A stretch of 64,000 bases of DNA from Alviniconcha marisindica (Eukaryota > Mollusca > Gastropoda > Provannidae). The first letter of the stretch is position 1; each line of letters opens with the position of its first letter. The DNA lies in contig JABMCL010001519.1 of the NCBI GenBank assembly GCA_018857735.1, positions 1,135,001 through 1,199,000 on the forward strand. The letters are read 5' to 3'. Below, one piece after another: positions 50,201-61,842 of this stretch. A model generated the notes under the pieces. That model was given only the letters and a program-made list of their open reading frames with translations. It was not told where the DNA came from and ran no database searches. Both the position numbers and the translations under genes were made by a program.

Positions 50201-51763
50201 ATGGCAGGGATTTGGAGAAGTTTATCTTCCTTCATCAGAAGTGGTTCTTTGTATTCGACTGGCGTCAGTGTTGCAGGTAAGTGAAGTATGACTTAAAATA
50301 CACCCCAAAGTATTATTGTGTAGTTTCGTCCTTCGGGCATTTCCGCAGAGGTCCAGCAGCTTCGGTGGTTTCCGACTCGCAACTCGTGGTGTTTAGCTGG
50401 TTGTTTTTACAGGGCTATTTTTCCCAAAAAACCTGAAATGAGTATTCACGTTGGTGCAACGTTCAATTCGTATGACGAATTTATTACAATTTTCAAAGAC
50501 TATTGTGCTAGAACTTATCAAAAATTTGTAATCGGAGGATGTAAAAAGATTGTGACTGTGAATAAGAACTTGGAAAGCTCGGAGTCTGCCAAGACGAAAC
50601 CGCTATTTCCAGATCGCATCGTCTACTCCTACATTCTGTACCGTTGCATTCGTCAAGGGGAACACAAAACTACCTCCAAGGGAATCCGAAAGGCAACGTA
50701 GGTTGATGTATTTCAGGAGAATTGACAAATTGTTTTCTTACTAAGCTTATTTTGGTAAATCGTCGGGAGGCAAAGCGCCCGCCATCTTGTGCACAAGCGC
50801 ACGCCATTTTGTGCAGTTTGAACGCTATTCTGACCTATTTGCACGATTTTTTTTTTCTCTTAGCGCAGTAACCCGCAGTTTTTTCTTATTTTTTATTTTG
50901 TTTTGCCAATCCAAACATTACTCATTTATGCAGAAATTGGCATTAATTTGCCGAAACATGAAGTTTTAAGTTGCTGTGGATAAAATAATTGAAAACCCAA
51001 TGTGCAAATCTATCATAATTAGTTAATATAAATACTAAAAGTATACTATGGCTATAAATATTTAATACAACTGTATCTTACCCACAACCCAAAATTGTTT
51101 CACCAAAAATTAACATTATAGTGTAATTACTAAAAAGTAAAATTAACAAGAACTGAGCATAACAAGAACTCAACCAGACTCATGCTGAGTGGTACTCAGC
51201 ACCAGAAAATAAACATATTTTGAATTTCTTGACCTTGACAACAGGTCACGGTCATTGAAACTGTATCCACCAAACTGAGATTGCTGCTCAGCAGATGTTT
51301 CATGGGCCATTCTTAATGAGATAGGTCAGGGTGGGTTAAAATCAAAATAACCATCTCCTCCCCACCCCCACCCCCTCTCCTCTCATTTGTTTGATGACAT
51401 TGTTTTGCAGGTCTCATAGAGCAGGATGTGAGGCAGTCATGTATGTCAAAGGTGATCGGGCAAAGGGAGTTCTTGAGATTAAAAAGCTGATCTCGGACCA
51501 CAATCATCCAACAGGTCCTGATGTGTCCTACCGAAAAGCACACAGAGTCCGAACAAACCAACCTACTAAGAAAAAAGGTAGAGCTCTCAATTTGTAAGCA
51601 GTGGAAAAAGAGAACTAATAAGATGCACAATGTATTATATAATAATTGATATGTCGTTGGTATCGTATACATTAAGTATAATAATAATAATCGGTACTTA
51701 GAGTGCCTAACCCGAATAGGCCACACATTCTTTAAATATATATTTTTTAGATTCAGTGCATAC

Positions 51764-51830
<67 letters not shown>

Positions 51831-52117
51831 TACCATTACCAATTGTGGCAATACATGCATGTATATATGCAGAGAGAGGAATAAAAAACTAAATGACTTT
51901 TCAAACTGAACTTCTCTCTTTATTAAATTTAATAGCTGCTGGACTTCTGTGCAGGCCCTGATTTTTATTTATTTTGTTTTGTATTACAGTACCAAGTGAT
52001 ACAGTGTGGATAACTGACATCATATATATATGTGAAGTAACCTAGCTTTATCATAGGTTTTGTATTGATCTATAGTTAATGATAACTAATAATATGTTCT
52101 TTAGTTGTGCATGTGTT

Positions 52118-52166
<49 letters not shown>

Positions 52167-52684
52167 TTGTATGCTGATTTGCGTTGTTTTGCATGTTGTT
52201 GCAGTTTGAAACAAAAAAGCACCTAATTTATGTGTGTAGAGCTAAAAATATTGCAAACAACAAAACAATTTTTTTCCCTAACTAATTTGTAGACTGTGAA
52301 TTCCAAGTGTTTCTCTTTTCCATTGATTGTAATGATTATCTTTTTGTCTATGCTGACTAGGGACATTTAAATTTTGGGGTAAGCAGAAAGTGGCAGCTAT
52401 TCAATTGAAGTGATCAAGAAACAGAATACGACAAAAGCGGTGATTCCTCCTCTAGTCTTAAGTCTTACCACTAATCTGTGCAAGGGTTTATTCTTTTGGG
52501 TGTGCAGAAAGTGGTGGCCGTTCAGTTGGAGTGACAGAGCTACAGAATATGGTCAAAGCGGTGATACCGCCTCTCACCACTCAGCTACACAAGGGACAGG
52601 CTGGTCGCATTGGAATTATTGGGGGGTGTCAAGAGTGAGTGTTTTGCACTCCCCCCCCCCCCCCCCAAGAAAAACAGATACCCA

Positions 52685-52743
<59 letters not shown>

Positions 52744-52908
52744 CAGGTGCAGTAAAACCCCATTAATAATAAGAACAATTATGATCTTTTTTCAAGGTGT
52801 GAGTTCTTGAAAAGCTTCACAAAGAACCTGATGGGAGGTGGGGTAGTGACAAAATATACAAAAATCAAACAACTTTTACAAGGTACACACACACAGTCAC
52901 ACACACAC

Positions 52909-52996
<88 letters not shown>

Positions 52997-53085
52997 GTAT
53001 GCACAAACACACACACAGTCACACTCACATGCACACATAGCCACACAAATTACACACTCACAGTCACACACAGTTACACAAACAG

Positions 53086-53149
<64 letters not shown>

Positions 53150-56100
53150 TATATGTATATATCACACACAACCTACACATACATCAAATCAAACAGAGCT
53201 GAGTTGGTCATATTGATATATATATATCGGTTGAAGAGACATGTTTTCAAGGCAGACTTGAAAATATTGATTGCTGCAGCATTTCTAATTCAGCATTAAC
53301 ATTGTCTGACCAGGCTGCCACCACATCAATGCCTCTTTAACCCTTTCTGATGTGCATGGTCAGAAAGCCCCACACTTTTGAAAATGTATGAATAGGTTAA
53401 GGCTGGAACCATCAAAATGACTAGTGTCTTCAAAAAAAACCCAAAAAGTATGAGGAAAGAATATATGGCTATTGAGTTTGATCTGTACTGGATTTGGAAA
53501 CACTTAAAAAAGTTCAATTGTTTTCAGCAAAATTTTATGTAAAAGGAGTTTGTTGTGAAACTGAAAGTGTTCCAGTGTGGTTTTATACTTATAGCCAGGG
53601 GATCTCTTACTGGGTCAACAGGTTAACTTATGTAGTGCGGATGACTGACATGCTTATCGTAATTGATGAATTCTCGCGAGAGCATTATAATTTATATACA
53701 TACATGTACGATTAACTCAATAATTGCTTATTTTCATGTGTGTTTCTTTGATTACAGATACACAGGAGCTCCTTACTTTGCTGCTATCACAGCATTAAAA
53801 GTTGTAAGTAAGATTTTTATTATTTTACATTATATGATGTATATATATTGTTAGATTTTTTGTTTTGTTTTTCCATTTACCTTTCACTTTATTACATGCA
53901 TTGCTCTGGAATCCAGTAGAACCTGCCATGGAAGACTGTTCAGTAAATGCCAGAAAGTGGAAGAGATCTTTAAGACATGTGATCCGTCCTGGCAGGTCGA
54001 GGGGGGGGGGGGGGGGTATAAACAACAGTTTTCTCAGTTTCTGAAATGATAATCAAAAAAGCTTGGTGGCTTCATGGCAAACAGGTCATGCCAGTGTAAA
54101 TCACACTTTAAAGTTTAGGGGGTCAGACTTGGCATTTAAGTTTGGGTGCTCAAATCCCAGAGGGTCTCACTCTCAGTGCAACTTAAAAGTCGCAAGACTT
54201 AAAATCACGTGCATGCGCGCACGCACATGTGCGCGCACACACACACACACACATGCATACACACACTCTCTCACTCTCTCTCTTGTGTTTGTCATGCTGA
54301 TAGTGTTATGATGTTTTTAAAGCTTTAAGCAGTGCTGAACTTGCAGAAAAATCTCTTGGCCTTTTTTTTCTTTTTCTTTTCGTAATGTTAAAATTTCTTA
54401 GTATTCACTCCTGCATTTAGGCTGGTTGGAAATGTTCAATGGAAACTCAAGTTTTTAGATGAATAGGTAGGAGCTTCAGTTTTTTGTTTTTACTCAGTGT
54501 GCAGTTTCAGCAGATTCTTTTAATTTTATATAAAGCTTTTCCTGTCTGCCAGGGCGCTGATCTTTCCCACGTGTTTTGCACCAAGGATGCGGCCCCAGTT
54601 ATCAAGTCCTACAGCCCGGAGTTGATCGTCCATCCCATTCTGTAAGTGTAATGGGCAATGCCTGTGCTGTGGATCCATGCCAGGAAGTTGGGGCTTCCGC
54701 ACTCACCAATTTGTTTGAAAGTGGATAGTGTACACAGTCATTGTGAACGTTATTGAAAGTCACCCTTACGGAAGTACTCACTGTCAAAGACAAAGTTTTC
54801 TTGGACAGATCAGTTTCTGTTACTGCTTGTCAAGTCAAGTCAGTATACTTGAATCATCCCTCACAGGGCAATTCAGCTAACTACTAAGGCGTGTTAAAAA
54901 ATTTTTAAACATGTAAAAGGAGCATCAGTGCAACATCAGAAGCATTTAAAAGCTTCTGTACACCAGACAAGATTACATTATCTTCCGCAGCATTAACTTC
55001 AGCTTTAAAGCTGTCCTTTACTTTGGAATTCTGGTCCTGTAAAATTGAAGTGGACAGCATAAGCCATCACTGACTTAATTGTTGTATGACACTGTTTCAT
55101 CCTTTAATTCATGTGCATATCTATGATTATTTGTGCAGAGACCATGAGAATGCCGTTGATGAGTTTGAGAAATGGCTGCCTCGCCTCCACGCACTGGTTC
55201 TGGGGCCAGGACTAGGGCGAGACCTCCAGATTTTGGCAACAGTTTCAGTGAGTCCAGAAACCTAGTTCTGTTTGACGTGTCTGCATCACCTGTTGTCCTT
55301 ATGGGGGTGGCAGGGGGAGGGATAGTGTCTTTTGAGGTCTTTTGATTTGTTTTGTACATTGTGGTAACAATATTTACTGCTTGTACTGTTGTAGCATTAG
55401 GCTCTTGTCAGTCATTCTTTGAGATTTGTTGTTTGTTTTTTGTGTCTGTTTTTCTGTACTCCTGAAGATTAGTATTTGTTTACATTTCAGGGGTGCATAT
55501 GGGAATTCTGGAAGTTGGAAATGCTACAGATTGAGTCGTCTCCCCCCCCCCCCCCCACCCCCCCCCCCCCCCCCCCCCCCCAATCAGAAATTGATAAATC
55601 CTGTGACCATCTGACATCTCAAGCTTGTACATAGTTCTTTCCCTTATTAGGGCTGCCCTTTCGCAGGCTCTGCAAATATTAACTCTTTTTAAATTTTTAT
55701 ATCCATTATATATATAATCTCCCTTCGCTGTTTAATAATGCAGCTACAATTATTTAGAAGAAGAAAAATAATGAAGTCAGTAAATCTTGCACCTTGCACT
55801 TTTCAAAAAAAAAAAGACTGCTGTGTACAGGTTGCTTTTTTGTTGTTGTTATTGAAACTGTAAGGATAGACTTTTATTATAGGTACAGCTTTGCATAGCT
55901 AATAGTGATGCATGTGTACTGGTTATTTATAGTGGTATATACATGCATAAAAAACCTGGACGTGATTTCTGTTTCAGGCCATTATTGAGAAGTCTAAAGC
56001 AAGAGGCATTCCTCTGGTCATTGATGCTGTAAGTACTATGGTGGAATCCTTTTCAGACAAACCCCTGATGGGTAAATTTGCAGAAGACAAAGTGATTGGC

Positions 56101-57855
56101 ATGTCCTTTACTGCTTTTTCGGGTTGTTGCTCTGTGAAGACAAGTTTCCTGCACTCTAAGTCTAACAAACACAAGAACCAAAAAATCTGGTTTTGTTAGA
56201 AATACACTACAGGATATCAGAAAACCATGTTTTCAGCTAGAAAAGGCGGGAAAAGCACGGTGTTTTCCACCGTTTTCACCAGTTTCTTCTTGCCAATTTC
56301 GTTAGCATTAAACTGCTCATCATCAAAAGGAGTCGCCACCAGGAATCAAAAATGAGGCCAAAGCTGCTTTGTGGTATTTCAAACTGCAGCCGTATGCAGT
56401 TACTACAGAAAATCATTTTCATTTTCAAAATGATAGACTTCGTTACTCGCAAACACTGGACTAGGAAGAACCTCGACTTCCTTACTCACAAACACTGGAC
56501 AAGAAAGAACCTTGACTTCACCGTCACTGGTGTACTATCACAGCTGTCACTGGTAGTGGTACAGTGCCACAGCTGTTGCCGGTGTACTGTCACCGGTGCC
56601 TTCTCGCAGCTGTTGCCAGTGGTGCATTGTCACAGCTGTCGCCGGTGGTGTACAGTCACAGCTGTTGCCGGTGCAGTCGCAGCTGTCACCGGTGGTGCAC
56701 TGTCACAGCTGTTGCCAGTGGTGCAATGTCGCAGCTGTCGCTGGTGTATCATCACAGCTGTCACTGGTGTACTGTCAGTAGAAATGTAATGTGATTCCAG
56801 AGCCTAAACTGAATTGCAGTCTACCTGGTGTATGCAAGGAGGTATCTTTTTCAGGATGGGCTGTTCCTCATCACAGAGTCTCCAGAGATGGTGAAGAACT
56901 ACCCGTCCACTGTGCTGACACCTAATGCTGTGGAGTTCCAGAGGCTGTTTGAAAAAATGGTCAGCTTTATGTCTTCCTGCCTGCTGTTTGTCTGCTCTTC
57001 TGTCTTGCTTTCCTTTGTTGTTGTTGTTGTGGGGGGGGGGGGGGGGGGGGTCTCTTTTCTTTTCTATTTTCATTTTTCCCTTTCTTTTATTTCAGAGTTT
57101 TGATGTGAAAATGCTTTGATGTAAGTAACTATTTAACACAATGCCCAAAGAGCCATCTGTTTTTGCTTTCGTCGTGTGAAGTGATTTGATCCGGTTTTTG
57201 CAGCTGTGTTGGTCTCTCATAACATTTATGATACTAGGATATGTTGAGTGCACAATTTTTGTCCGTGTTTACCTGTATCCTATGCATATTGTTGAATCAA
57301 CTGTGCTGTTCTCCTCCATCGTTCAGATAGGAGACAGACCGGCACAGGGAGACGACCTGGCAGGGAACACCAAGCTGTTGGCGCAGTGTCTGGGCAATGT
57401 GACCATCATCCGAAAGGGCCTGGAAGACATCATCTCTGACGGAATTACGGGTGTGAATTAGTCAGCTCCGAACACGCAATACATGTGCGCCCATGCGCAT
57501 ATTTTATGTGCAGTTTTGCAGGTGTTGCAGTGATCAGTGCTTGCAGTAGACTCTGGAGTTCTGATCCCTCCATTGAAACATCTTGTTACCAGACTTGTAT
57601 ATATCTTGTCTGTGTGTGCTCATTTTTTGCAGACTTTAAGTTATCTGTGTGTGTGTGTGTGTGTCCATTTTATGTTTTGCAGTGATCATGTGCCTGCATT
57701 AGATTTAGAATGTAAAGTTAGCAGACTTGTATTTTATTTAATAATAATAATGTCTTCTTTTATGTGCTATTTCTTCAAATTGGAGTACATAGCCCATTAC
57801 AAAGCAAAGAACAAAATACAGTCAAAACAAACTTCCTCAAGCACACGCATGCATG

Positions 57856-57941
<86 letters not shown>

Positions 57942-59956
57942 ATGAATGCGTGCACATACACACACACACTCACACAGAGTCAATAAGATAGGTTGAAGAG
58001 GTGAGATTTCAAAGATGATTTAAAAGATGCAAGTGTGTTTGATGATCTGACTTTGTGTTTGTTCATTCTGTGTGTTCCTGCAACCATGTGTATCCACCAG
58101 AACACATGTTATTAGACTGGCATGTGGCATGATTGTACACCTCCATCAGAACACTCTCATGTATGTGTGTTCCTTCCATGTGTTGCAGAAATCATATTCC
58201 ACCACCAGAACACAAAAGTTATTGGTCTTGCGTGCATGTGTTCCTTCCCGGCACTGCAGTGATCATGTGCTTCCATCATAAAACAGTTATTAGTCTCTGC
58301 GTGTGCCTTTCCCGGTGTTACAGTGATCTGTGCCTGTTAGAACGTGACGTTATCAGACTTGTGTGTGTGTATGTGTGTGTGCCTTTCCCTGTAGCACAGA
58401 GATCATGTGCTTCTATCATAAAACAGTTATCAGACTGTGTGTGCCTTTCCCGGTGTTACAGTGATCTGTGCCTCTGTTAGAACGTGACGTTATCAGACTT
58501 GTGTGTGTGTGTGCCTTTCCCTGTAGCACAGTGATCATGTGCTTCCATCATAAAACAGTTATCAGACTTTGTGTGTGCCTTTCCCGGTGTTACAGTGATC
58601 TGTGCCTCTGTTAGAACATGACATTATCAGACGTGTGTGTGTGCGTTTGTGTGTGTGTGCGTGCGCGCCTTTCCCTGTGTTACAGTGATCATGTGCTTCC
58701 ATCATAAAATAGTTCTCACCCTCCTGTGTATGTGTGCCTCCCTACTGTTGCAGTGATGTGTACCTCTGAACATGACATTATCAGACTCATGTGTATGCGT
58801 GCCTTTCCTGGTATTGCAGTGATCATCAGAACACAACATTATCAGTCTCACATGCATATATGCCTTTCCCTGCGTTACAGTGATCAATGCTTCTGTCAGA
58901 ACATGACGTTATTAGACTCATGTGCATGTGGTTCTTTCCCGGTGTTGCAGTGATCATGTGCAGTACGGACGGCAGCCCCAGGAGGTGTGGTGGACAGGGG
59001 GACCTGCTGTCAGGGTCCATGGCCGTCTTCTACAACTGGGCCCTCAACAAACACAACGTCAAGTCCGAGGAAGGGTAGGTCACCTGGCATCTCTGCACTG
59101 CGTTCAACACGTACACCCACACTAGTTTATGTCCACTGAGACAGTTTTAGAGGTGCAATGATAATGTGTTTTCGTTTCTTTGTTTGTTTGCTGTTCGTTG
59201 ATGCATATAACAGTGCATTATCAAATGAAGTTGTGCATTTGAGTTCTCTTTTTTCTTTAGTTGCATTGTTCTTCGAGTTTTAAAATATACAATATGTGTT
59301 ATTGTGTACTGTGATCTGGTTAACATTTAGCCACGTTTTAATTTCTCTGATGAGATAATAAAGTAACCTTGAATCTTGAACTGTTGTAATATTGCATGTA
59401 TAGCACTTTGAGCCTCACACATGTATAGTCACTGAGGGATTTGGCACATTAGAAATGCATTTATCATTATCAGCCTTGGCCACCGTTTTCAGACTGCGTA
59501 TCCGTATTTCTATTTTTGGGGTTACGCTGTATTATTTGGCACTTTGGAGCTATCGGAGACGCAGCTTGAGAGACAGACATGTGAAGATAGCCATTATTTT
59601 TCACACATGGTATGACTGTGAGCATACTTGTGGCTCAACTCAGAAAGCGGTTTCCTACTTCAGCGATTTTTGAGTGACGCAGGTTTTGAGAAGCTGACAG
59701 TTAAGGAGAAGGCTTTGGCTACGAAAATGGTCACAAGCACTGGTAACTGTCTACCTGTGTGATTAAGCGTTGCTTCACATGTTTGCCTTTTCGTTCCAGA
59801 GCCCCTCTCCTGGGTCCTGGCGTGCTGGCAGGGTACATGGCGTGCCGGCTGATCCGCGAGTGCGGTCGCCAGGCATTCGCCCTGCACGGCAGGTCAATGG
59901 TTGCCTCCGACTTGATCCCTCACATCCATCAGGCCTTCGAGGATATTTTCAATTGA
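50201..59956 (+). CDS. NAXD: NAXD (CARKD), ATP-dependent (S)-NAD(P)HX dehydratase with mitochondrial presequence
   Basis: Exons: 50201-50276, 52508-52634, 53758-53803, 54553-54641, 55139-55247, 55978-56028, 56855-56959, 57327-57450, 58951-59074, 59800-59956 (TGA). Every junction is GT-AG and the phases agree, totalling 1008 nt, 335 aa. Exon 1 (ATG in a good context, ggaaATGG) encodes a Ser/Arg-rich stretch without acidic residues ([20 protein letters not shown]) typical of a mitochondrial targeting peptide. The ribokinase-like catalytic body follows: [84 protein letters not shown], and the nucleotide/catalytic motif [13 protein letters not shown] with the conserved GD, ending [14 protein letters not shown]. 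The enzyme repairs hydrated NADH/NADPH using ATP, together with the epimerase NAXE. It is divergent from CCDC138 (308 bp between ATGs). Its exons 2 and 9 have duplicated 3' splice sites upstream. Confidence 0.95.
50438..51577 (+). CDS. FAR1/ZSWIM3-N-like zinc-binding domain exons nested between NAXD exons 1 and 2 (alternative NAXD N-terminus or separate small gene)
   Basis: Exon A 50438-50697 (ATG, ends phase 2 at ac|gtaggt) joins exon B 51411-51577 (tttgcag acceptor; donor aaag|gtagag, phase 1). Together they encode about 142 residues with the C-x22-C-x23-HxH spacing of the FAR1/WRKY-GCM1-type zinc fold: C70 (YILYRC), C93 (HRAGCEAVM), H117 and H119 (ISDHNHP). This resembles the N-terminal domain of ZSWIM3-like and MULE-type transposase relatives; the family call is by eye. 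Exon B exits in phase 1, the same as NAXD exon 1, so splicing to 52508 gives an uninterrupted 452-aa FAR1-NAXD fusion without the presequence. If the exon B donor is not used, the frame stops at TAA 51595-51597 (148 aa). A usable acceptor (tttttacag, exon from 50413) lies before exon A. Which transcript is real cannot be decided from sequence. Confidence 0.6.
51768..51822. repeat. CA microsatellite with retroelement tail
   Basis: (CA)n directly after a tail fragment (51690-51767) of the non-LTR family described at 34800. Confidence 0.95.
52116..52165. repeat. AT microsatellite, NAXD intron 1
   Basis: About 24 TA units. Confidence 0.95.
52387..52500 (+). pseudogene. Degenerate tandem copy of the NAXD exon 2 start
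   Basis: The bases after an AG at about 52387 reproduce the first half of true exon 2 (52508 on): AAAGTGG, then a diverged match covering [11 protein letters not shown] and CKG against [11 protein letters not shown] and HKG in the real exon. The upstream pyrimidine tract is weak. The copy's reading frame runs on without a donor into the true acceptor region. Offset between copies is about 120 bp. It may be a dead exon duplicate or a weak alternative 3' splice site. Confidence 0.7.
52660..53150. repeat. Cluster of C, CA, CT and CA microsatellites, NAXD intron 2
   Basis: Poly-C (52652-52667), (CA)n (52686-52743), (CT)n (52912-52994) and (CA)n (53090-53148), starting about 20 bp after the exon 2 donor. 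Confidence 0.95.
53165..53320 (-). mobile_element. Short retroelement C-terminal fragment in NAXD intron 2
   Basis: The minus strand reads [13 protein letters not shown] near 53250, matching the end of the other non-LTR fragments in this window. It sits next to a CA run (53090-53148). Confidence 0.5.
55540..55582. repeat. Poly-C tract
   Basis: About 40 C with one A, NAXD intron 5. Similar G/C homopolymers occur at 4204-4231, 18882-18901, 54000-54016 and 57030-57050. Confidence 0.95.
56490..56785 (+). repeat. Minisatellite, cacagctgt(c/t)(g/a)c core, NAXD intron 6
   Basis: About ten copies of roughly 24-36 bp built from tgtcacagctgttgccggtg variants, ending about 70 bp before exon 7. Confidence 0.8.
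57520..58950 (+). repeat. About 13 extra copies of the NAXD exon 9 3' splice site
   Basis: The true acceptor (58941-58950, ggtgttgcag) and first exon bases (tgatcatgtgc) recur upstream with their pyrimidine tract (cctttcccggtgttacag then tgatc(a)tgtgc). Copies lie near 57530, 57680, 58186, 58253, 58317, 58395, 58456, 58530, 58590, 58680, 58748, 58815 and 58876. Between copies sit catcataaaacagttatcag blocks. The unit is about 60-75 bp in the dense part (58240-58950). Confidence 0.85.
57755..58035 (-). mobile_element. Retroelement 3' end fragment with internal CA microsatellite in NAXD intron 8
   Basis: The minus strand gives a [19 protein letters not shown] end near 58000, then CA/GT (57859-57940), then a tail shared with 41220-41290 (gtgctatttctccaaattgg-type). 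Same layout as 34800-35235. Confidence 0.6.
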
Positions 59957-60845
59957 TTGCACGGGTTCGAAAGAAGGGCCTGTTGCTTCCAGTCATAGAA
60001 TTTTGTGGACAAAGACCTGCGTTGCTCTGCCATTGTGGCACAAGCCTAGCAAGGGACAGCGGCCTTTGCCTCGGGCAGAAATGTTCAAAGAAGACAACAT
60101 GGTAAACTACCACAGGCATTTGGAGCAAGAACAACAACAAAAAAACAACAAAAACATGTGACACAAAACAAAAAGGCAAGCGGTCAGTCTGAAGAGAAAC
60201 ATTGCACGATTGTCCAGTTTGGGCAGAAATTGTATGGTTGTGCGTTGTTTTGTTGCTTATTTCATGTTCAGGACTTCGCTTTTGTGCGACACGTTTCAAA
60301 GACGGAATGTGTGACTGATTATTATTAGTTTACATGCAAGGCTGATTGAATTGTTGGTGTGTTTTTAGCTTATTGCAGTTGCGTGTGCTGTGCTAACTGA
60401 CACAACAAGAGAGAGAATGCATGCGTGTCTGGGTGTGTACTGTGTAAACAAACAGAAAACTCAGGTGTTGTATTTTGTTAATTGCAAAAGCAAGTGTGTA
60501 CAGTGCTCTTCTTTCTTCTTCTTCTTCTTCTGCGATATAGTGTCCATCATCATCATCATTTTGAAGACTGACACTTGTTAGTGCTTGCTGGGTTATTTGG
60601 GTATTTCCATAATCCACAAAACTCTGACATGGACTGCAGGATCTTTAACATGCAGATGTGATCTTTTTTGCATGCATATGCATGCAGGAGACCGTGGTTT
60701 ATAGTCTTATCCAAAGGACTATTGTAGATTCTGCACAGAATTTGACAGCACATATAACAGTCACCCATCCATGTGATGACCATGATTGAACTTGCTTAAC
60801 TCAGCTTTCAAGATCCAAACACATAAAAGCTTCAAAAGAACGCTG

Positions 60846-61260
60846 TTTATTAGGATTAAACACAACACACAAATTTTCAGGGTAATCCCCTTTACCAAGC
60901 TACAAAACGACACTTAAACAACAGTTAAACGGTGAAAACGTAGATGGAGAGCTAAACCACTTACCTGTTCTTGGTTGAGCTATGTTGTTTGGATTTTGGT
61001 TTAGAACGGGCTTTTTACAGTCATGCTTGTTTCAGATTTGGCTTTCGGTAAGCAAGTGTGTCCCCCTGTTGCAAGGTCCAAAACAATAGGCTCCACATGA
61101 TCGTGTTATTAGGACTGTGGAAAACACACATTTCAGGGGTAGCCCCTTTGCCAAGCTACAGAAACGACATTTAAAACGGTTAAACGGGAAACGGACTGGA
61201 GGTAAACCACTTCGCTTTCTTGGCTTGAAAGTGTTGGATTTTGTTTTAGAACCTAGCGTC
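60846..61260 (+). repeat. Direct duplication in the NAXD 3' flank
   Basis: A block at about 60846-61020 (tttattaggattaaac, ccctttaccaagctac, gctaaaccactt, ttttggtttagaac) recurs with divergence at about 61108-61255. Confidence 0.75.
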
Positions 61261-61613
61261 ATTCTTGTCAGATTTCTTGAAACATTTCAAAAGTGTTCTC
61301 TTGCTGCACAATGCTCATTCTGGTCGGTACAGGTATATACTATTATATTCCTCTTCCCCAAACTCCATACGCTCCTTCACCCCCTTCTCCCATACCTAAT
61401 AAGCCTTGCGTTTTCTGTGGACGTTAAGTACCATGTTTACTTACTTACGGGGGTGTCAGGATGAAATTTTCAGAGCACCATAACCAGCCACCTACACTTT
61501 TTTTTAAAGCAGTGAGAAGATAAAAATGTCTTGGATCCGTGAAGGGCAAAGGGCTTAGATGTCCTGGACCTCTCAAAATTATGGGGCTTCACTTAATGAG
61601 AAGTTGATGGAGA

Positions 61614-61842
61614 AATAAAAACACTGCTTATGTTTGAGTTCAAGATACAAGGTCTTTGTGTGTGTATGTGTGTGTGTGTACGTCAGCTCACTGTCAGTAT
61701 TGAAATCTTACTTGAACAGCCCTTTTCCCCTTTGTGTGTGTGTGTGTGTGTGTGTTGTAACTGCTAATTGTTCCTTGAAATAATTATGCCAGTTAACCTC
61801 GTAAACAGGTGTCCAGGGTTTCAATGCGATTGACTAAATAAA
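61614..61842 (+). terminator. Candidate polyadenylation signals for NAXD
   Basis: AATAAA occurs at 61614-61619 and again at 61837-61842 on the plus strand, about 1.7-1.9 kb past the NAXD stop. The second is followed by a T-rich stretch. Either could end the transcript. Confidence 0.3.
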
